A stretch of DNA of 64,000 nucleotides from NCBI GenBank assembly GCA_022497145.1, contig MU385886.1, positions 62,001-126,000 of the forward strand. The letters run 5' to 3'. The translations under genes were made by a program, and so were the position numbers. Positions 1 to 12,759 of the stretch are shown here, piece by piece. Source of the stretch: Rostrohypoxylon terebratum (lineage: Eukaryota; Ascomycota; Sordariomycetes; Xylariales; Hypoxylaceae). Under the pieces are notes generated by a model that was not told the origin of the DNA, searched no databases, and saw nothing but the letters and a program-made list of their open reading frames with translations. Numbering within the stretch: position 1 is the stretch's first letter; the number at the start of each line of letters is the position of its first letter.

Positions 1-3000
1 TTACAGCTTCTGCTGTTTTTCCTTGTTTTGCTGGAAAAAGTGTTACTAGCTAGCTCAATGACGATCCTCGCCTTTATCTACCTAGTACTTCAGAACTAGG
101 AGTACACGTATTTCAGACCGCCGAGGAGACCGTAGGTAAGCTATTAAGAACTATTTGATACTTGAATCAGGTAACTGAGCTGTACATGTGTGTATGCATG
201 TGCTCCGTTATCTTTTCCACAAAGGAGCTCAGGGGATCGAAAGGATCAACACAGACCAATTCCAGAGTCAAGGGTGGGGAGTGGAGAAGCCAAAATGACA
301 TGGGCTCGGGGGCTGTTATCTTTGCAGCTTTCCAGTCAAGTTCATACATACATAATACAAGGGATGGGGAATCGGGATATCTTAAGACTTAGGTACATAG
401 TATGACTGACTGTGTGAATACATAGCAGGTCCCAATATATGTCACCAGGTAATAGAATCAATATCTTTTCCCAATGCGTACCTGGACCTAGGTAAGTTCA
501 GGTCCTATTTGATAGGTTAGGTATGTTGCTAAGCGTCACTAGATACCTAGTATTATTTCCTTTTTTTTTTTTTGTCAACTTGAGGTCCATACCTATCCAT
601 ATTTGAGACTTCAAGCGTGCTGTAGAATTGTAGAATTGAAATGTGACACCACCACAGCAGCACCACACTACTGCTATAAGCCTACGCCTCCATGGCTGCT
701 GTATCCTCGCGCTGTGACACCTCTCAGAACTACGGGATGCCAGGTGGGGGATGCGAGCTAGAATTACCGGACGCGCGCAGCAGATGTTGCAGTAGCTTCG
801 CGGTGTTCCCTTCTCAGGCACGGAACGCAAACCTCTGTGGTTCGTCTCCTGCTTTGACCTTAAAGCTGTTTACATGCAACCAGAGCATTGTGGCCGTCCT
901 GGTCGTCCTACACATCATCCCAGGCGACGGCTAGATTTTCATTTTTATCTGAAACACGTATATTTTAGCAGAGTCTAGAGACGGCCCGTGGAAAGACAAA
1001 AGATAACGACCTCCCTAGTCCGTCTGCCTGTTGTCAGTGCGTATCTCCTCACTTGACATCTTCGCCTGGGATCGAAATCAAGCTTCTGTCCCCGGGTCAG
1101 CATAGGCCAGCATATGCCAGCATCCCAGGCGCCAATCAATATTTCCCGTCCGCGGCGGCAATCGAACGACGGCAACCTAGATCGGAGATGACGTTCCTTA
1201 CCTGGCGACCCACCGGCATAGACGTCGTGTATTGGTGGGGAGACAGGGGAAAGTGGGCTAAGGAGCAGGGGGGATTAGGAAGATGGGAGAACGGAGTGAC
1301 AGAAGTTGGAAGTTAAAAAATTATACTGTTTTACTTTGTCTTCTCGTTGGTATTTCTCTTGTTTCATTCCAAATCCTACCTAGGTCCTTGGTCTAGGGTC
1401 CTAGGTACTGCTACCTACTGCTACTGCTTGCTTACCAGGTCGCGCAGATCCTACAGACCAGACGATTAGCAACGGTATCGATATTAGGAATACCTATACT
1501 TAACAGTACTTAGTATCTACTAGAGTTTAGGACTCTAGGTACCTAAGGTAATGAACTGGATCCTGTCTTGCCTCCTATGTTAATGGCTTGAGATAATATC
1601 CCGGCCTCCTCCAACCGACAACCGACCTCACCGACATACCGCGAAGTGAGTTGCGCGTAAATTACCCTTTTAATAGAGGTACAGATCAAGTAAAAAACAC
1701 AGTGTTAACTATGTACTATAAGCCGAGAGGATCAGGGGGGTTCGGATCCCGCAATCCGGGGTAAAGGGGGCAGTAAGGGAGTAATGGCAGCGGAGGGGAA
1801 TAGAGCCCTATTAAACCACGGACAGTATATTCCTCAAGTTCTCCACTGTCTAGGCTCTACTATGTACATACTATAGGTACGGTACCTAGTACCTACGGTG
1901 GAGATAAGAACCCAGGCGCTCAAATGTATCAAAATGTAACCCTACCCCAGTGAGGCTCGCATGGATTGGCGCAATATTAACTAATCGTAGGGTCGTCCTA
2001 TTTACCTATTGGATAGGATCCCCATCAAAAAGAATCACTTGCATTGTAAATGAAAAAAATCAACGCAGAATGCAGGGGGAATCGTTGCAATGCGCCCTCG
2101 AAATGCACGACTGGAGTCCCCCGGCTTGACCCGACGGGGGGTGAGGAGAGTAAGGCAAGGTTGCTGGTCACGACTCACGGTATCGTGTTGCTAGCTAGGT
2201 AGCTACCGGTTGGGTTATGGACTGATGCTGTTTATGAATGTGGTTCCTCTATATAACGCCTTGTTTACTCAGAATATGGGTATGATCATTTTATCAAGGG
2301 GCGTTAGGTAGGTAGGTAGGTAGGTAGGTAGGCAGTAAATAGGTAAGACAACAGATGGAACTGACGGTGGCTACTGGGTACCAGGTAGTTAATGGAACAT
2401 TCATCCAGCCGAGGGCTCATTAATTGAACCGTCTGCTTGCCAACCCAGTAACTTCCCATGATAGGAGGAATATCTCACTCTGACCTCGCTTGAGCTGGTC
2501 GACCAAATCTCGGTTGCTAGTTGGCAGGTTGGCTGGTTGATGTTAGCCAACTGTCACAAACAACTCATCCCAACCACCCTCCCACCACGCCTTTTATCGC
2601 CATATGTAACTGCCTACTGCTAGTGAGTTTCTTCAAGACATCCCGAGAGACAGGATAAATAAGAGCGAGACATTTACAGCGGAAAGGGGCTCAGTACACG
2701 TGAACGTACACTAGAACGCCACAAAGCCAGTATCATTAGCTCTAGCCAAAGTGATACATGCACTGGTGAGACCTCGTCATCTCGTCGTCCTGCGCACGCG
2801 CTCCTCCAGCGAGTATAAAAGGCACCGTGCTAAAAGTAGCCACATACGTAATGAAGCCTCATTGGTCTATGGATAGTCCGAGAATAGGATCACAAGTGAC
2901 AGAATGCCGTAAACAGATTGATCGGCAGGACCTCTAGCTGTAGTATCACAAAGGTTCCCTGACTCAAGTCGCCGTTCTCAAAATGAGACATGGCTGGTTC

Positions 3001-3614
3001 CTGGGCAGGCAAAGAAAGTGGGAAGTAATTTGAATCTACTAAATTCGGGGGCACTGACAGCAGATTTATCACCGACCTCTTCAGAGTTGACGCAAGACAA
3101 GATAGATACTACCTAGAAGCAGTCTCCTAATGGCCAAGAGATTCCGAGGGACATGAACAAGTGACAGGTATATTCTCAACACTATTTATAGTTTGGTAAG
3201 GTCGGTACCTAGCGTTGGCTACTTATGTATGCTTGACCACTCTTGCTACTTTTTAGTTGCCAGACCTTTGCGTGATATGAACCTACTCTTGGGCTGGTGA
3301 ATAAGGTAAATGGATATGAGGCACTCAATTCTATTCATTGTATTTGTTAATAGGTCTTGTTGAATGCGACATTGCCACGCCTTTGTCTAATGCTAGAATA
3401 TCCAGCTTAGAAAAAAAAAAAAAGCACAGGGGATAACCGTCCCGTATTGGGACATCTGGGAATCAACTATTGGGGGGAATCATATATGTACAAACCCGAT
3501 GACTACCGTGCTTCCTATTCTTCATGGACTCATACGACTCATCTAATCATACCCATTTGCCGCAATGTCCTTTTCCTTAGCCGCCATTTAACTACCAGAT
3601 CAAACATTTTAGCC
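1..3614. other. Gene-free stretch, 5' end of window
   Basis: No frame here resembles a protein family, and all open frames are short (under about 110 codons) with no convincing splice partners. The DNA holds scattered CTAG-centred motifs (for example around 1376-1410, 1500-1545 and 1860-1900), a T run near 560-573, an A run near 3410-3422, and a (TAGG)n tract at 2304-2333. A good TATA-like box (TATAAAAGG) lies at about 2814-2822, but no credible coding sequence follows it. A short unrecognised gene or a non-coding transcript cannot be excluded. Confidence 0.55.
2304..2333. repeat. (TAGG)n microsatellite
   Basis: About seven tandem copies of TAGG in non-coding DNA. A near-identical tract with the same flanks (GT before, CAG after) lies at about 31933-31958 downstream of another gene. 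Confidence 0.9.
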
Positions 3615-6600
3615 CTAACCTAAAAGAGCAGAATTCATGCCCAGGACCAATTCCTTCGTGTGCTGGTCGAGCTGGTCGTCGTTTGTTTCGATAAGTTCTC
3701 GGAAGACAATCGTAAGCTTAGGAGCAAGCTCGAAAAATGTGGGATTTTTTGCTGCATCTAGAAACATTGTCAGCTGGCAAATTCAAAGGTAATCTTGTCA
3801 TTTATCAAGATTGAATACTTACAGAGCTGGTAGAGGCATTGATAGATCGGCTTGTTCTCCTCGAAGTCCTCTGTCAACGGAAGCAAGTCGACAATGACGG
3901 GAAGTACATCTGAGATTGGAACCTTGTCGGGGTGGGCTAGGATTAGGCGGCAAACACACCCAGCCGCATTGTCCTGGAGTCGGGCGTCCGTAATCTGCAA
4001 CAGCGGCTCCAGCTTACTCAAAATTTCATTGTACGCAGGGAGATACGTGTTGGAGTCTTCCGAGTGATACACGAGCTGCCCAATTGCATACGCCGCATTC
4101 GACTTGGTCTCTTTATCCTCATCCGAAAGGCGGTGTAATAAGGGGCGTAGGAGCGTTGAAGTATGAGGGGTGACTGCGCTTCCCATGAAGGAAACGCACT
4201 CGGCTACGACACCAACGGCAGTGGATCGCTCGATAGCTTCATTGGAGCTAAGAAGCTTGGCAATGAGCTTCTCGAAGGTAGCCCAGATCTCTGCAAACTG
4301 CGATCCGAGGGCCGAGGCTAGCCCAATCAAGACGTCCAACGCCGTGTCTACGACGAGCCAATCCCATTCAGAGCTTCCCTGGGCACCATCCTGCTCGTCC
4401 TCCTCGTTCATGTCCATTTGGCACGGGTGTGCGCGGCTAACAATAGATTTCAGAATGGAGGCAGCCTGAATCAAAAAGTCTTTCTGCCCAAGTATCGCTG
4501 GCCCGCAGGCCTTCAGAGTGGAAGCAACGCTTCGGTTTATATCCGTGATAACATCCCTAATTATAACTTAGCATCGGCCTAATTTGTAATGCGTCTTGAA
4601 AGGGGTGAAGAAAAGTCAAAATCAGATTTTGTTTGGTTACGTGTTCTCAGCAACCGCATGTAGCGTCTGAGTGAGCTGGGTATAACGTATAGTAGTCATC
4701 ATTAAGATTGAACAGGGAAAGGTGGAAAGGGAAACCAAAAGGGAGAACATACCGATCAGCGTCCTCTTGCCATAGGTGTATAGTGGCAGTCGAGACGATT
4801 TCACCTAGCTTGGCGACATGGGGAGATATCTCATATTTGAGGGGCAAACCTGGTTCCCACTTGTGACCAGACTGGGCTTCCATCACCTCCGAAACACAAG
4901 CATACGAACGCCAGAGAGTGCCAATAGCGGTCTTCCGGCATCCTTCGTAGCTATGCTCGACGAAGGGTGCTACGAGTTCAACGGCTTTCTCGATGTAAGG
5001 CGCACCCTTGTCTTTGGCGGCGTAGATAACATCGCCGAGAACCTCCAGGGCGATTTCTTTCTCAAATGCTTGGGCAGAGACGCCGACCAGATCATCCCAA
5101 TCATCGTCGTCGTCGTCGTCTTCGTCGTCCATGATGTCGACAAACTCTTCCTCTGCGTCTTCGGGGTCTTTGGCCTTTCCCTTCTTGAGAATTTCATCTA
5201 CAAGGCCATCCTGACCTTCTGGCTCGTCCTCTTCCTCCTGCTCAAGGCAATCAAAAAGGCCTTTGAAGATACCTGCAAGAGAATCGCCGAGGTCTCCCTC
5301 ATATACAGTGGCTAGCTGGCTCCATAGAATGAATGTCGTCTCTCGGAGACGGGGGTTTCCGAGATGAAGGGCTTTCTCGCTAGCCACTAACAAAGGCAAC
5401 ACATAATGACTAAACTCTTGGGCGCCGACACCTACAGCTATACGGCCCATCGCATCGCATACGGAACTCCTCAATGCTAGCTCTTCTTCGCCACTCTCAG
5501 CTACAATGTAAGCAGAAAGGGCTTCCATGGTCTGCTTGAGGTAAGGGATGAATGCGGTCTTGATGGAGGCGGCGATGGCACCAAGCGCACCAGCAGCCGA
5601 AGACTTGACCTTCGGATCCGGATGAGACAGAAAGGCCCCGACGCGGTGGATCAAACTGTCTCCGTATTTGGCCATAACGCCAGAGCGCAAGCCCTCGGCC
5701 AAGGACTCTATGACACCACAAACAGAACGAATGATTTCGGCATTCTTCTCATTAGACTCGTCGGTGCTGGCCGCATCTAGATTCATAACCAAAGTAGTTA
5801 TGATTTCGTCGTGATATTTTGACATACTACTAGCTAAGTCTTCGCCTAGGTGGATGAGCCCTACAAGAGCAGAATGACGAACACTCTGCTCAGGGTCCTT
5901 GAGGAGATTCAGAACTAAAGGCATGATTGAGGCGATCTGAGTGGATATAAAGTCCGGTGCACCCTCAGCGCAAGTGCCGAGAGCTAGTACGCAAGCCTTG
6001 CGCTGTCCCGGATTTTGGGAGGTGGCGTAGCTTTGGAACTCGTCTAGCAAAGGCACGATGACTAAGCGTGGCGGTAGATCTGAGGCGAGCTGGTCTATAA
6101 CCGCCAAAGCCCTTCTAGGCGGCGTGTTATCCTCATCGTCGTCATCGTCGTCAGACAACTCAGACAATACGGCCAAGGACTTCCTCATGAGCTGGGCGCC
6201 CATGTCGGGGATGCCTTGAATCTTCAGGCGACGATACCTAACACAATGCGCGAGGAAACCTAAAGCTTGGGAGCGAACACCGTCGTCCGCAGCCGTATTT
6301 GTAGCTAGATCAAGCATGAACTGTACCAAGTCCTTGAAGTATCGATTGAGCAAGGCGCTGTCGTATGCAAGGAAGGTTTGAAAGACTTCGAAGCATTGCT
6401 GGACTTTTTCATCGTCTCCTGCCTCAACAGCGTCCTTAAGAACGTCGACCATGAGAGGAGTAAACTCTTGGACGGTGCTAACAGATAGCTCATCTTCGTC
6501 AGAATCGATCAACATCAAGGTAGCACTGATGGATTGCATGGTATTGATTCGAACGTCACGACTCTGCGGATCTCTAATGGTCTTGGCAAAGAGTTCGAAC

Positions 6601-7293
6601 AAGGTGGATAAATGATCTTCGAAGTAGGCAGGGTTTGCCTCGACGAGACTGTATATGATATAGGAGCCAACCTCACGATGAGTGACCTCGTCGGAATTAG
6701 TGAGCTGCAAGACAGCGGGAAGTAGATCGGCCCACTCGCCATCGGTGAAATCTAGGGTGGCAATAGCAGCGATGACGCGAGAGAGGCCGTGACGGCACTT
6801 GGCGTTCTGCTCCCGGATGATGGCTTGGAGAAGTTCATTGCGGACGGAAGGTTTTTGATTTTCCGCGATTTTCCCCCAGTGCTTCTCAACGAGTCGGAGA
6901 GCCTGGACAGATGCCAGCATTCGCACAGTTGACTCGGAATGTGATACGGTGACATGAAGGAGGCCGAGTAAGGCATCAGGGTGGGGATAGAAGTCTTTGC
7001 GCAACTCTGCCGTTGCTGCCTTGACTTTTTGTGTGTCGGCTGAGAGATGATATGATTAGTACTTATGATTCATAGAGATTTTGCATTCTTGCATTTCATG
7101 ACAGTAGAGCATCCACATATGTGTATCCATGTATATGTGTATGCGTATAACATATCCATATGATATTCATGTTTGTTATTTTGATATTAGGTACTAGGTA
7201 GATGGTAGGTAATATATAATATATAAAAAAAAAAATAGGGAACATACGAATTTGTGATGCTTGAAGCAACTCGACAAGTCGTTGTTGGTTCAT
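3615..7293 (-). CDS. KAP123: Importin beta-4 / Kap123-type karyopherin
   Basis: Nuclear import receptor of the importin-beta superfamily, expected to carry ribosomal proteins and histones through nuclear pores under Ran-GTP control. The model has four exons: 7293-7248, 7039-4753, 4556-3823 and 3757-3615, giving 1069 residues, close to the usual ~1100. All joins keep frame: exon 1 ends in ...ASQI and exon 2 continues PDTQKVKAATAELRKDFY, the typical importin-beta N-terminal repeat. The last intron has a CTGAC branch site 15 bases before its acceptor. HEAT-like helical repeats run throughout. A very acidic loop (run of Asp before WDDLVGV) sits about two thirds along, as in Kap123/IPO4. The start is the ATG at 7293, since the family begins with a short exon of this type. 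Function rests on family resemblance. The last exon is the least certain part. Confidence 0.9.
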
Positions 7294-8597
7294 TTTGAAA
7301 AATGGTGGCGGTTGATGAGCGTTGAGGCTATTCGCGTCTTCCGGTCCGGGTCGAGCTTGAATAAAAAGAAGGTGTACAGCGTAAGCTGTAGATAGATGAA
7401 TCAGATTAACAGATTAACAGATCAACAGATTAACGAAAGTAAATTTTGAAATAGGATTTAATCGAAGACCTAAGGTCAACGATGTGATCCTCGATTATAT
7501 ACTTTCTATCGTCGGAACAGCGCCTTTGGACGATGTGAAAATTTGCGTTCGTTTTTTTTCAAGCATGAAGCAACCGAAAAGGAAGTGAAAGAAAAAAAAA
7601 GATTTATTTGTTTTGAAATCGATAAACCTTAGGACCTTGAAAGTGGGGTTGTCGCATCAAAAAAAAAAAATTCAGTGCCTGCCCAACGCCCATGCCCCCG
7701 TGCATGGTCGTCTTTTGATAAGAAACGATAAGTGAGCCCCTCGAGTCAAGTCGAGGTCGAGGTCCCAGGGGTCATTACCCCTCCAAATCATAAAATGCAT
7801 AAATACTATCTACATTGATAATATGTACATATAGGAGAGATATGTATTGAACGAAATAAATGATCCTTTAACCGCTGAAATTCATGTTTAGGGGTCTGCT
7901 TATTCGTAGAAGGGATTTTATAAATTTATACCGATCATCCTCTGCCCCCTTCCCCTTGGCCCCTGGCCCCTGGCCCCTGCTAGAGCTGAATATCACAGAG
8001 AGCTAAGATCAAGATGTGGATGTTCCCAGTCACATGGCTGGAGCTACTATGTAGCATAGTAGCATCTAGGGATACCTATCATTCAGCAAATCGAGAACGA
8101 CTCGCGAATCTAATGAAGATCTACTACTTCACATTTCAAAAGGGAGTTTGCCCAAGTTTCAAGATTCAATATTTAATCAGGCTTCGTCGAAATCCTGCCG
8201 AAGCCAACAGCGCAGACATTGACTCGACTTGCTAAGTTGCTACGGCATCGTGGGTCGTGTCACCAATGCTTCGATGCCAATCACTGCTTAGGTAGTTAGC
8301 GCCGCTAGCCCCGACACCAGCTCTCAGCTCAATCTTAAGCATGGCATGGGGCATGGCATGACATGACGGAGTGAGTTGAGCCCGAGGCGATTCGAAAGAC
8401 TGGAAAAAATGCCTATTTTCTTGGCGGCAAGCTGAACATCTCCCATCTCCCATCGCCCATCGCCCGTCTCTCATTTCTCGCATACTTGACTTTCCCCTCC
8501 TGTTTGTGGCCGAGAAGGTAAACATGCAGAGCCTTTCACCTCTAAACCGTTGGTGAGAGACTTGCGCTGCGCTGGTGAGAGACGATTTCGCTGAGCC
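7294..8597. other. Divergent intergenic region
   Basis: Lies between the importin (-) and the secreted membrane protein (+), so it should hold both promoters. It contains several A or T runs (7221-7235, 7551-7560, 7590-7600, 7660-7670), a short (GGCCCCT)n tract around 7956-7979, and a pyrimidine-rich stretch with repeated CCCATC at about 8438-8478, a common feature just upstream of fungal starts. The open frames here show no family signature. Confidence 0.5.
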
Positions 8598-9857
8598 ATG
8601 GGACGCACACGGTTTTCCTTGCTTCAGCTCGGGCTGCTTCTTGAAGCTTCCGCTTCCGCCTCCGCCTCGAGATTGATTTTCCCGCCTGCCGTCACCCAGC
8701 CAAGCAATGGTGCATTTGTTGACGTGCGCCATCCCGCGCCGACTGCGGCCCCGGAGTCGTACGCCTCGATGGAACTGCTAAGACGGGATGGTTATAACAT
8801 GGGCCACGATACGTGTGGCTTCGGTTCCCTCGACCGTGAGACATCCTCAGAACTCTCTCCAAGAGACAGCGGACAAAGCGGAGTAGTGAAAGACCTAGGT
8901 GGCTAATTTCAACTGCAGCTGGGCTCACGTATACTTGTTATTCCAGCGTCGGAACGTGTGAGGATATCGGCAGTTATAGAGGATGCTGTACTGGAGGGTT
9001 GAAGGCGTGTTCATCTACTTTCTGGACTCAATGCGATGACTATAACCCGACGAAGGCCTGTGGCACCAGCTCGAAGACACGTTGTTGGTAAGCCAATATA
9101 CCTTTTGCTAACCTTTCTACCATGTTGATGTTCAGGGGTATTAATTTCTTGCCTTTTAGCCAGTCAGCCCTTCCGTACTGTATCACCTGGTTGTTCTCTG
9201 TAAGCGCTCGACATGAAATCCCTAATTTTGATTTCTTACTTTGTGACATCTCCCGGAATATTGTCAAGAATATTCATGGATCCATATGAAGAAGGAATAA
9301 ACGCTGATTAGTTTCCTAAGACAACTGGCTCAACATTCACTGCATGGGATTGTGATACTCAAAGCGACACACGGGTTTTCGACATGCTTGCTACGCCTCT
9401 AAGCTTAATCGACACTACCGCATCTTCAACAACGGATGAGTCTACAAACGAGTCCGCGATAGTGGGCGCTACCATTTCATCTCCCACAGCGGCAACTACA
9501 AATAGTCCAACCGCCGAGTCGTCGACGTCACCAGCGGACAATTCATCTTCAACAAGTGCTAGTTCGTCGTCGGATAGCAACTCAGGGACTCCCGTGGGAG
9601 CTATTGTCGGAGGTGTTGTTGGAGGACTCGCCGTCATTGCGTTCGTAGTGATCGGTGTCTTCTTCATCAGAAAATATCAACGAGGCAGCTCTACGGCGGT
9701 ATTACCGCCTCCTGCACCTTCAGGACCTCAGGAACTTCCCGGCATCGGAACACAGCAGCTAAAACACGAACTGCCGATGGCTGAAGCCAGTGTCGTTTAT
9801 GAAATTCCGAATACACCTGCCGCCGGCACCGGTCACAACCGAGCGGAATTGGCATGA
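8598..9857 (+). CDS. Secreted cysteine-rich single-pass membrane protein
   Basis: Four-exon model: 8598-8835, 8919-9087, 9136-9199 and 9321-9857, giving 335 residues. Residues 1-24 form a hydrophobic signal peptide. An ectodomain of roughly residues 60-170 is rich in cysteine (a TCGF motif, then TC, CC, TQC and PYC spacings). It is followed by a Ser/Thr-rich stalk (about 195-245), one Gly-rich membrane helix (about 249-272, with GxxxG spacing) and a short basic-then-proline-rich cytoplasmic tail of about 60 residues. This layout matches a common family of filamentous-fungal surface proteins, loosely resembling Mid2/WSC-type wall sensors; none has a firm function that I know. The donor GTGAGA at 8836 was chosen because it joins CGFGSLD to PGLTYTC, keeping the Cys pattern. 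Cell-wall sensing is inference only. Confidence 0.75.
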
Positions 9858-10439
9858 TGTGGAAATGATGCCTAGGTATAGCTTTCGCTTAGGCGCCTAT
9901 ATATTGCATCTAGATTCTAAGTTAGTAAATTAACATGTAACGGGTATAAATTATTTCAGACACTGTACTCATGTATCTTGTATACATATGTAGTTGGATG
10001 CAACGAGATACATAGGCCTGGTTATACCCAATACATATGTTTTTACTCACTACTATGTATGAAATTGCGAAGATCAAACCATGCATTATGTGATTTCTAG
10101 GTACTGGGACAAGGAACATGCTTATAAGAAGGTTCATTTCCCTGGGTACCTAGAAAAGATCACGGCGTCCAGGGAAAAAGGGGGGGAAACTACTAGGTAC
10201 ATATGTTGCATGTGTAGGTAGGTAGGTCGAGCTTGAATACCTCATGTCCACGGTTCTACGTAGTATATCCGGTTCAATGAAGTATCTTCTAGCCCTTTCA
10301 ACACGAAGGACTAACCTAACAAACGCCCGAAGAAGAAATTTAATTAATTGAGTAGACTTATAATATAGAAAACTTGCCTCTTCACTTTAGCATTGATACC
10401 GTAAACGCACACCCAAAGGATATCTAGCGCACGGGCAAC
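9858..10439. other. Intergenic region
   Basis: 3' flank of the surface protein and 5' flank of the next frame. It is AT-rich with scattered GTAGGTAG and CCTAGGTA-type motifs (10189-10227) and a G run near 10179-10187. No gene seen. Confidence 0.5.
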
Positions 10440-12008
10440 ATGGCAAAGCGATCGAAGAAGAAAGAGAAAGCTATAGTTGACTATAGACATCGATGGCCCA
10501 CGCAGCAGACCTTATACGAATCCCGAGTTTTCGGCGGGGACACATCCAAGAGCCGGCCTATATCACGGCGCGTCAAGGCACTTGAGGCAGTCTCGGTTCC
10601 CCTTCACTGGATAAACATGAAGATTGAATCTTAGCAGGACGACATTGACCGTCACGCAGAGCTGATCGAGTCGCGGAAGCGGAAACAGTTTAGCACGTCC
10701 ACCCAATCCGAAAGTCCGGATCGACACAAACCAATTCTCGCAAACTCCAAGCCTGGGAGAAGCACGCACCCTTACGATACCGGGGTTGGCGAGACGAGTG
10801 CGACGACAGTGGGGGATATAAACAATAGCATTCGGCCGAGAACATCTTCTAAACATGCGGAACGAATCGCCAAACCAAGACGCCAGTCAGCACACACTCC
10901 CGACGGTCTACGGAAATCCGATAGACTCAAGTCGACCCCAAGCCCCCGAGACAGCGCACGCGGCCACACACCCCAGAAGAGAGATCATTCAAACCTTACG
11001 CCGGAGTCTCAGACGAAAGGCGATTCTCCCACACAGCTTAAAATTGCATTTCGGAATATCCTAAGATTGGACAAGAAGAATTGGTGCAATAATTCCAATA
11101 CGGATCTTTCAGAGACGGCTTCAATAATTCCGCTACAGACACCAGCAAAACTGAATGTCCCTATGAAAGATCGGCGGAGACGAATATGGAAGACCAAGAA
11201 ACAAGAAAGCATTCCTGGCGACGAACGAGATCAACACGGCTGTCCCGAGAGTGCATGGAGGCGCACCAAAAGTAGCCAGACAGGTACATATCAGAAGGGG
11301 GAAACATGCAGGACGAATGCGCCTATAGATAGTACCGGAAAGATTCCTATCAAGCTTCGAAGAGGCACTAAACAAACCGATCAAACCTACCAAGGAATAC
11401 CGAAAACCACGAACGCTTCCCCTTCGCAGCCGGACAGAGATTCGTTGAAAAAGCTAGGACGCAAGTTGCAAATAGGCCATCGAAAGAGCGTGTCCTCATC
11501 GCAAGCCCACCAGAGCACGATCGGCACGAGTTCTACGCCAGGAGCGGCAACCGCGCAGTGGGAATTCGCTCAGGAAAGCTGGAGCAACACCCCCTCGCCG
11601 ACGACGCTAAACCAGGTCCTGCGCTTCCTATTCGGTCCGAGGCGAACCCCTCCGTCGAGGACGGCGACCTCGTTGGACCTGCCCGAGAGACCGAAGATCA
11701 GCGTTTCGGCGAGCTCTCCGGTTCCCGGACGCCTGAGCAGAGGGAGTCGCGCTGAGGGAAGGCCGTCGGTCGAGAGCAGGAATAAAGGGTGGATTCCCTT
11801 CCGGATATCGCCTAGATCACAGCTAGGTCCGTTGGCTCGCGACGGCGACAACGAGGACGAGGACGATGACGGCGGGGAGGACTCGGGAAGGGAAGAGCGT
11901 GGAAGGCAAGTGCTGGAATCGACCGTGAGAGAGCCGACCCCGGGTAGGTTGTCAAGCGTGAAGAAACCCTGGGACAGGATATTACGAAAGAGATGGCGGA
12001 GTGGATAG
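10440..12008 (+). CDS. Uncharacterised basic disordered protein, frame split by one TAG
   Basis: A single reading frame runs from ATG 10440 to the stop at 12008 with one internal TAG at 10632-10634. The parts on either side (64 and about 458 codons) are in the same frame. Protein character is continuous: Lys/Arg-rich start (MAKRSKKKEKA), then long Ser/Thr/Pro/Arg-rich low-complexity sequence, an acidic patch (DNEDEDDDGGEDSG) near the end and a basic C-terminus (RILRKRWRSG). No domain is recognised. The TAG could be the end of a small intron, since TTAG is followed by a coding base (for example 45 bases from GTCTCG at about 10590, phase 0, but with a weak donor and no clear branch site). It could also be a real nonsense change, readthrough, or a start further down at 10809. 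A nuclear role is only a guess from composition. Confidence 0.45.
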
Positions 12009-12759
12009 GCTAGCAAGATCTTTGTCGAGCCTGTTGTTATGGTCCGGTGTTATCGAGGCAGCTTCGGTCGTGACATCATGGGGGAATTCGAGGGGGGATA
12101 TCCGGAGTTAAGTGGGATTAGAAGAGTGGTGTGTTAACCCGAAAGGAGTACAGAGTAATAGGGACCTTGTTAGAACTCAGTATTAATAATACCTAGTAGG
12201 TCCTAGGTCCTACATAGTAGGTAGGAGGCAGTGATACCGTACCAGGGTCTAGCACAGCTATGCTGTAGTACAGTACATACAGTAGGTATTAGTGATACCT
12301 GATGTCCTACCTAGGCACCTAAGGTCCTAAGGATAAGCAACCTTGAGCCCCGAGAGTGGGGTTTCCAGGCCTAAGCCGCGTACGACAAAGGCTTATGAAA
12401 TCTAAAATCAAGTAACTATGACCTCCAGGGCTTGCTTGCAGGGGGCGGGGGGTTGTTCATGCCACATGGAGGGGTGAGTGGGATTTGGAGGGGTCAACAA
12501 AGCCGGAATACGAATACCTAGTAGCTATCGCTATCATCTTAAGGAAATTGGAAGGCGAGAAAAGGCGAGCTTCGTTGCTGATAAATACTAGCATCTCATT
12601 CCTCCCTTTTTGCGCCAATTACTAATTTATAAACACCACTCTCACGTCTCCAACTTACCTAGCTACTGCGTCTTTGAGGCTATTTCAATTGTCTGGCACC
12701 GGATAGCGATCAATTACAACAAAACAACAAAACAACAAGAATAACCAAAAAAAGTCACA
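12009..12759. other. Intergenic region dense in CTAG motifs
   Basis: 12180-12330 is packed with CCTAGG, CTAGTA and GTAGG words and their complements. Near 12700-12750 an AACAAAACAAC-rich leader precedes the ATG of the hydrolase, typical of a fungal 5' UTR. No gene seen. Confidence 0.5.

Noticed and set aside
2304..2333. (TAGG)n tract as telomeric repeat
   Set aside because: Fungal telomeres are TTAGGG; the unit here is TAGG and the tract is internal and short.
4818..5315. 165-codon plus-strand frame
   Set aside because: Antisense to the importin acidic-loop exon; hydrophobic product is an artefact of the reverse complement of Asp codons.
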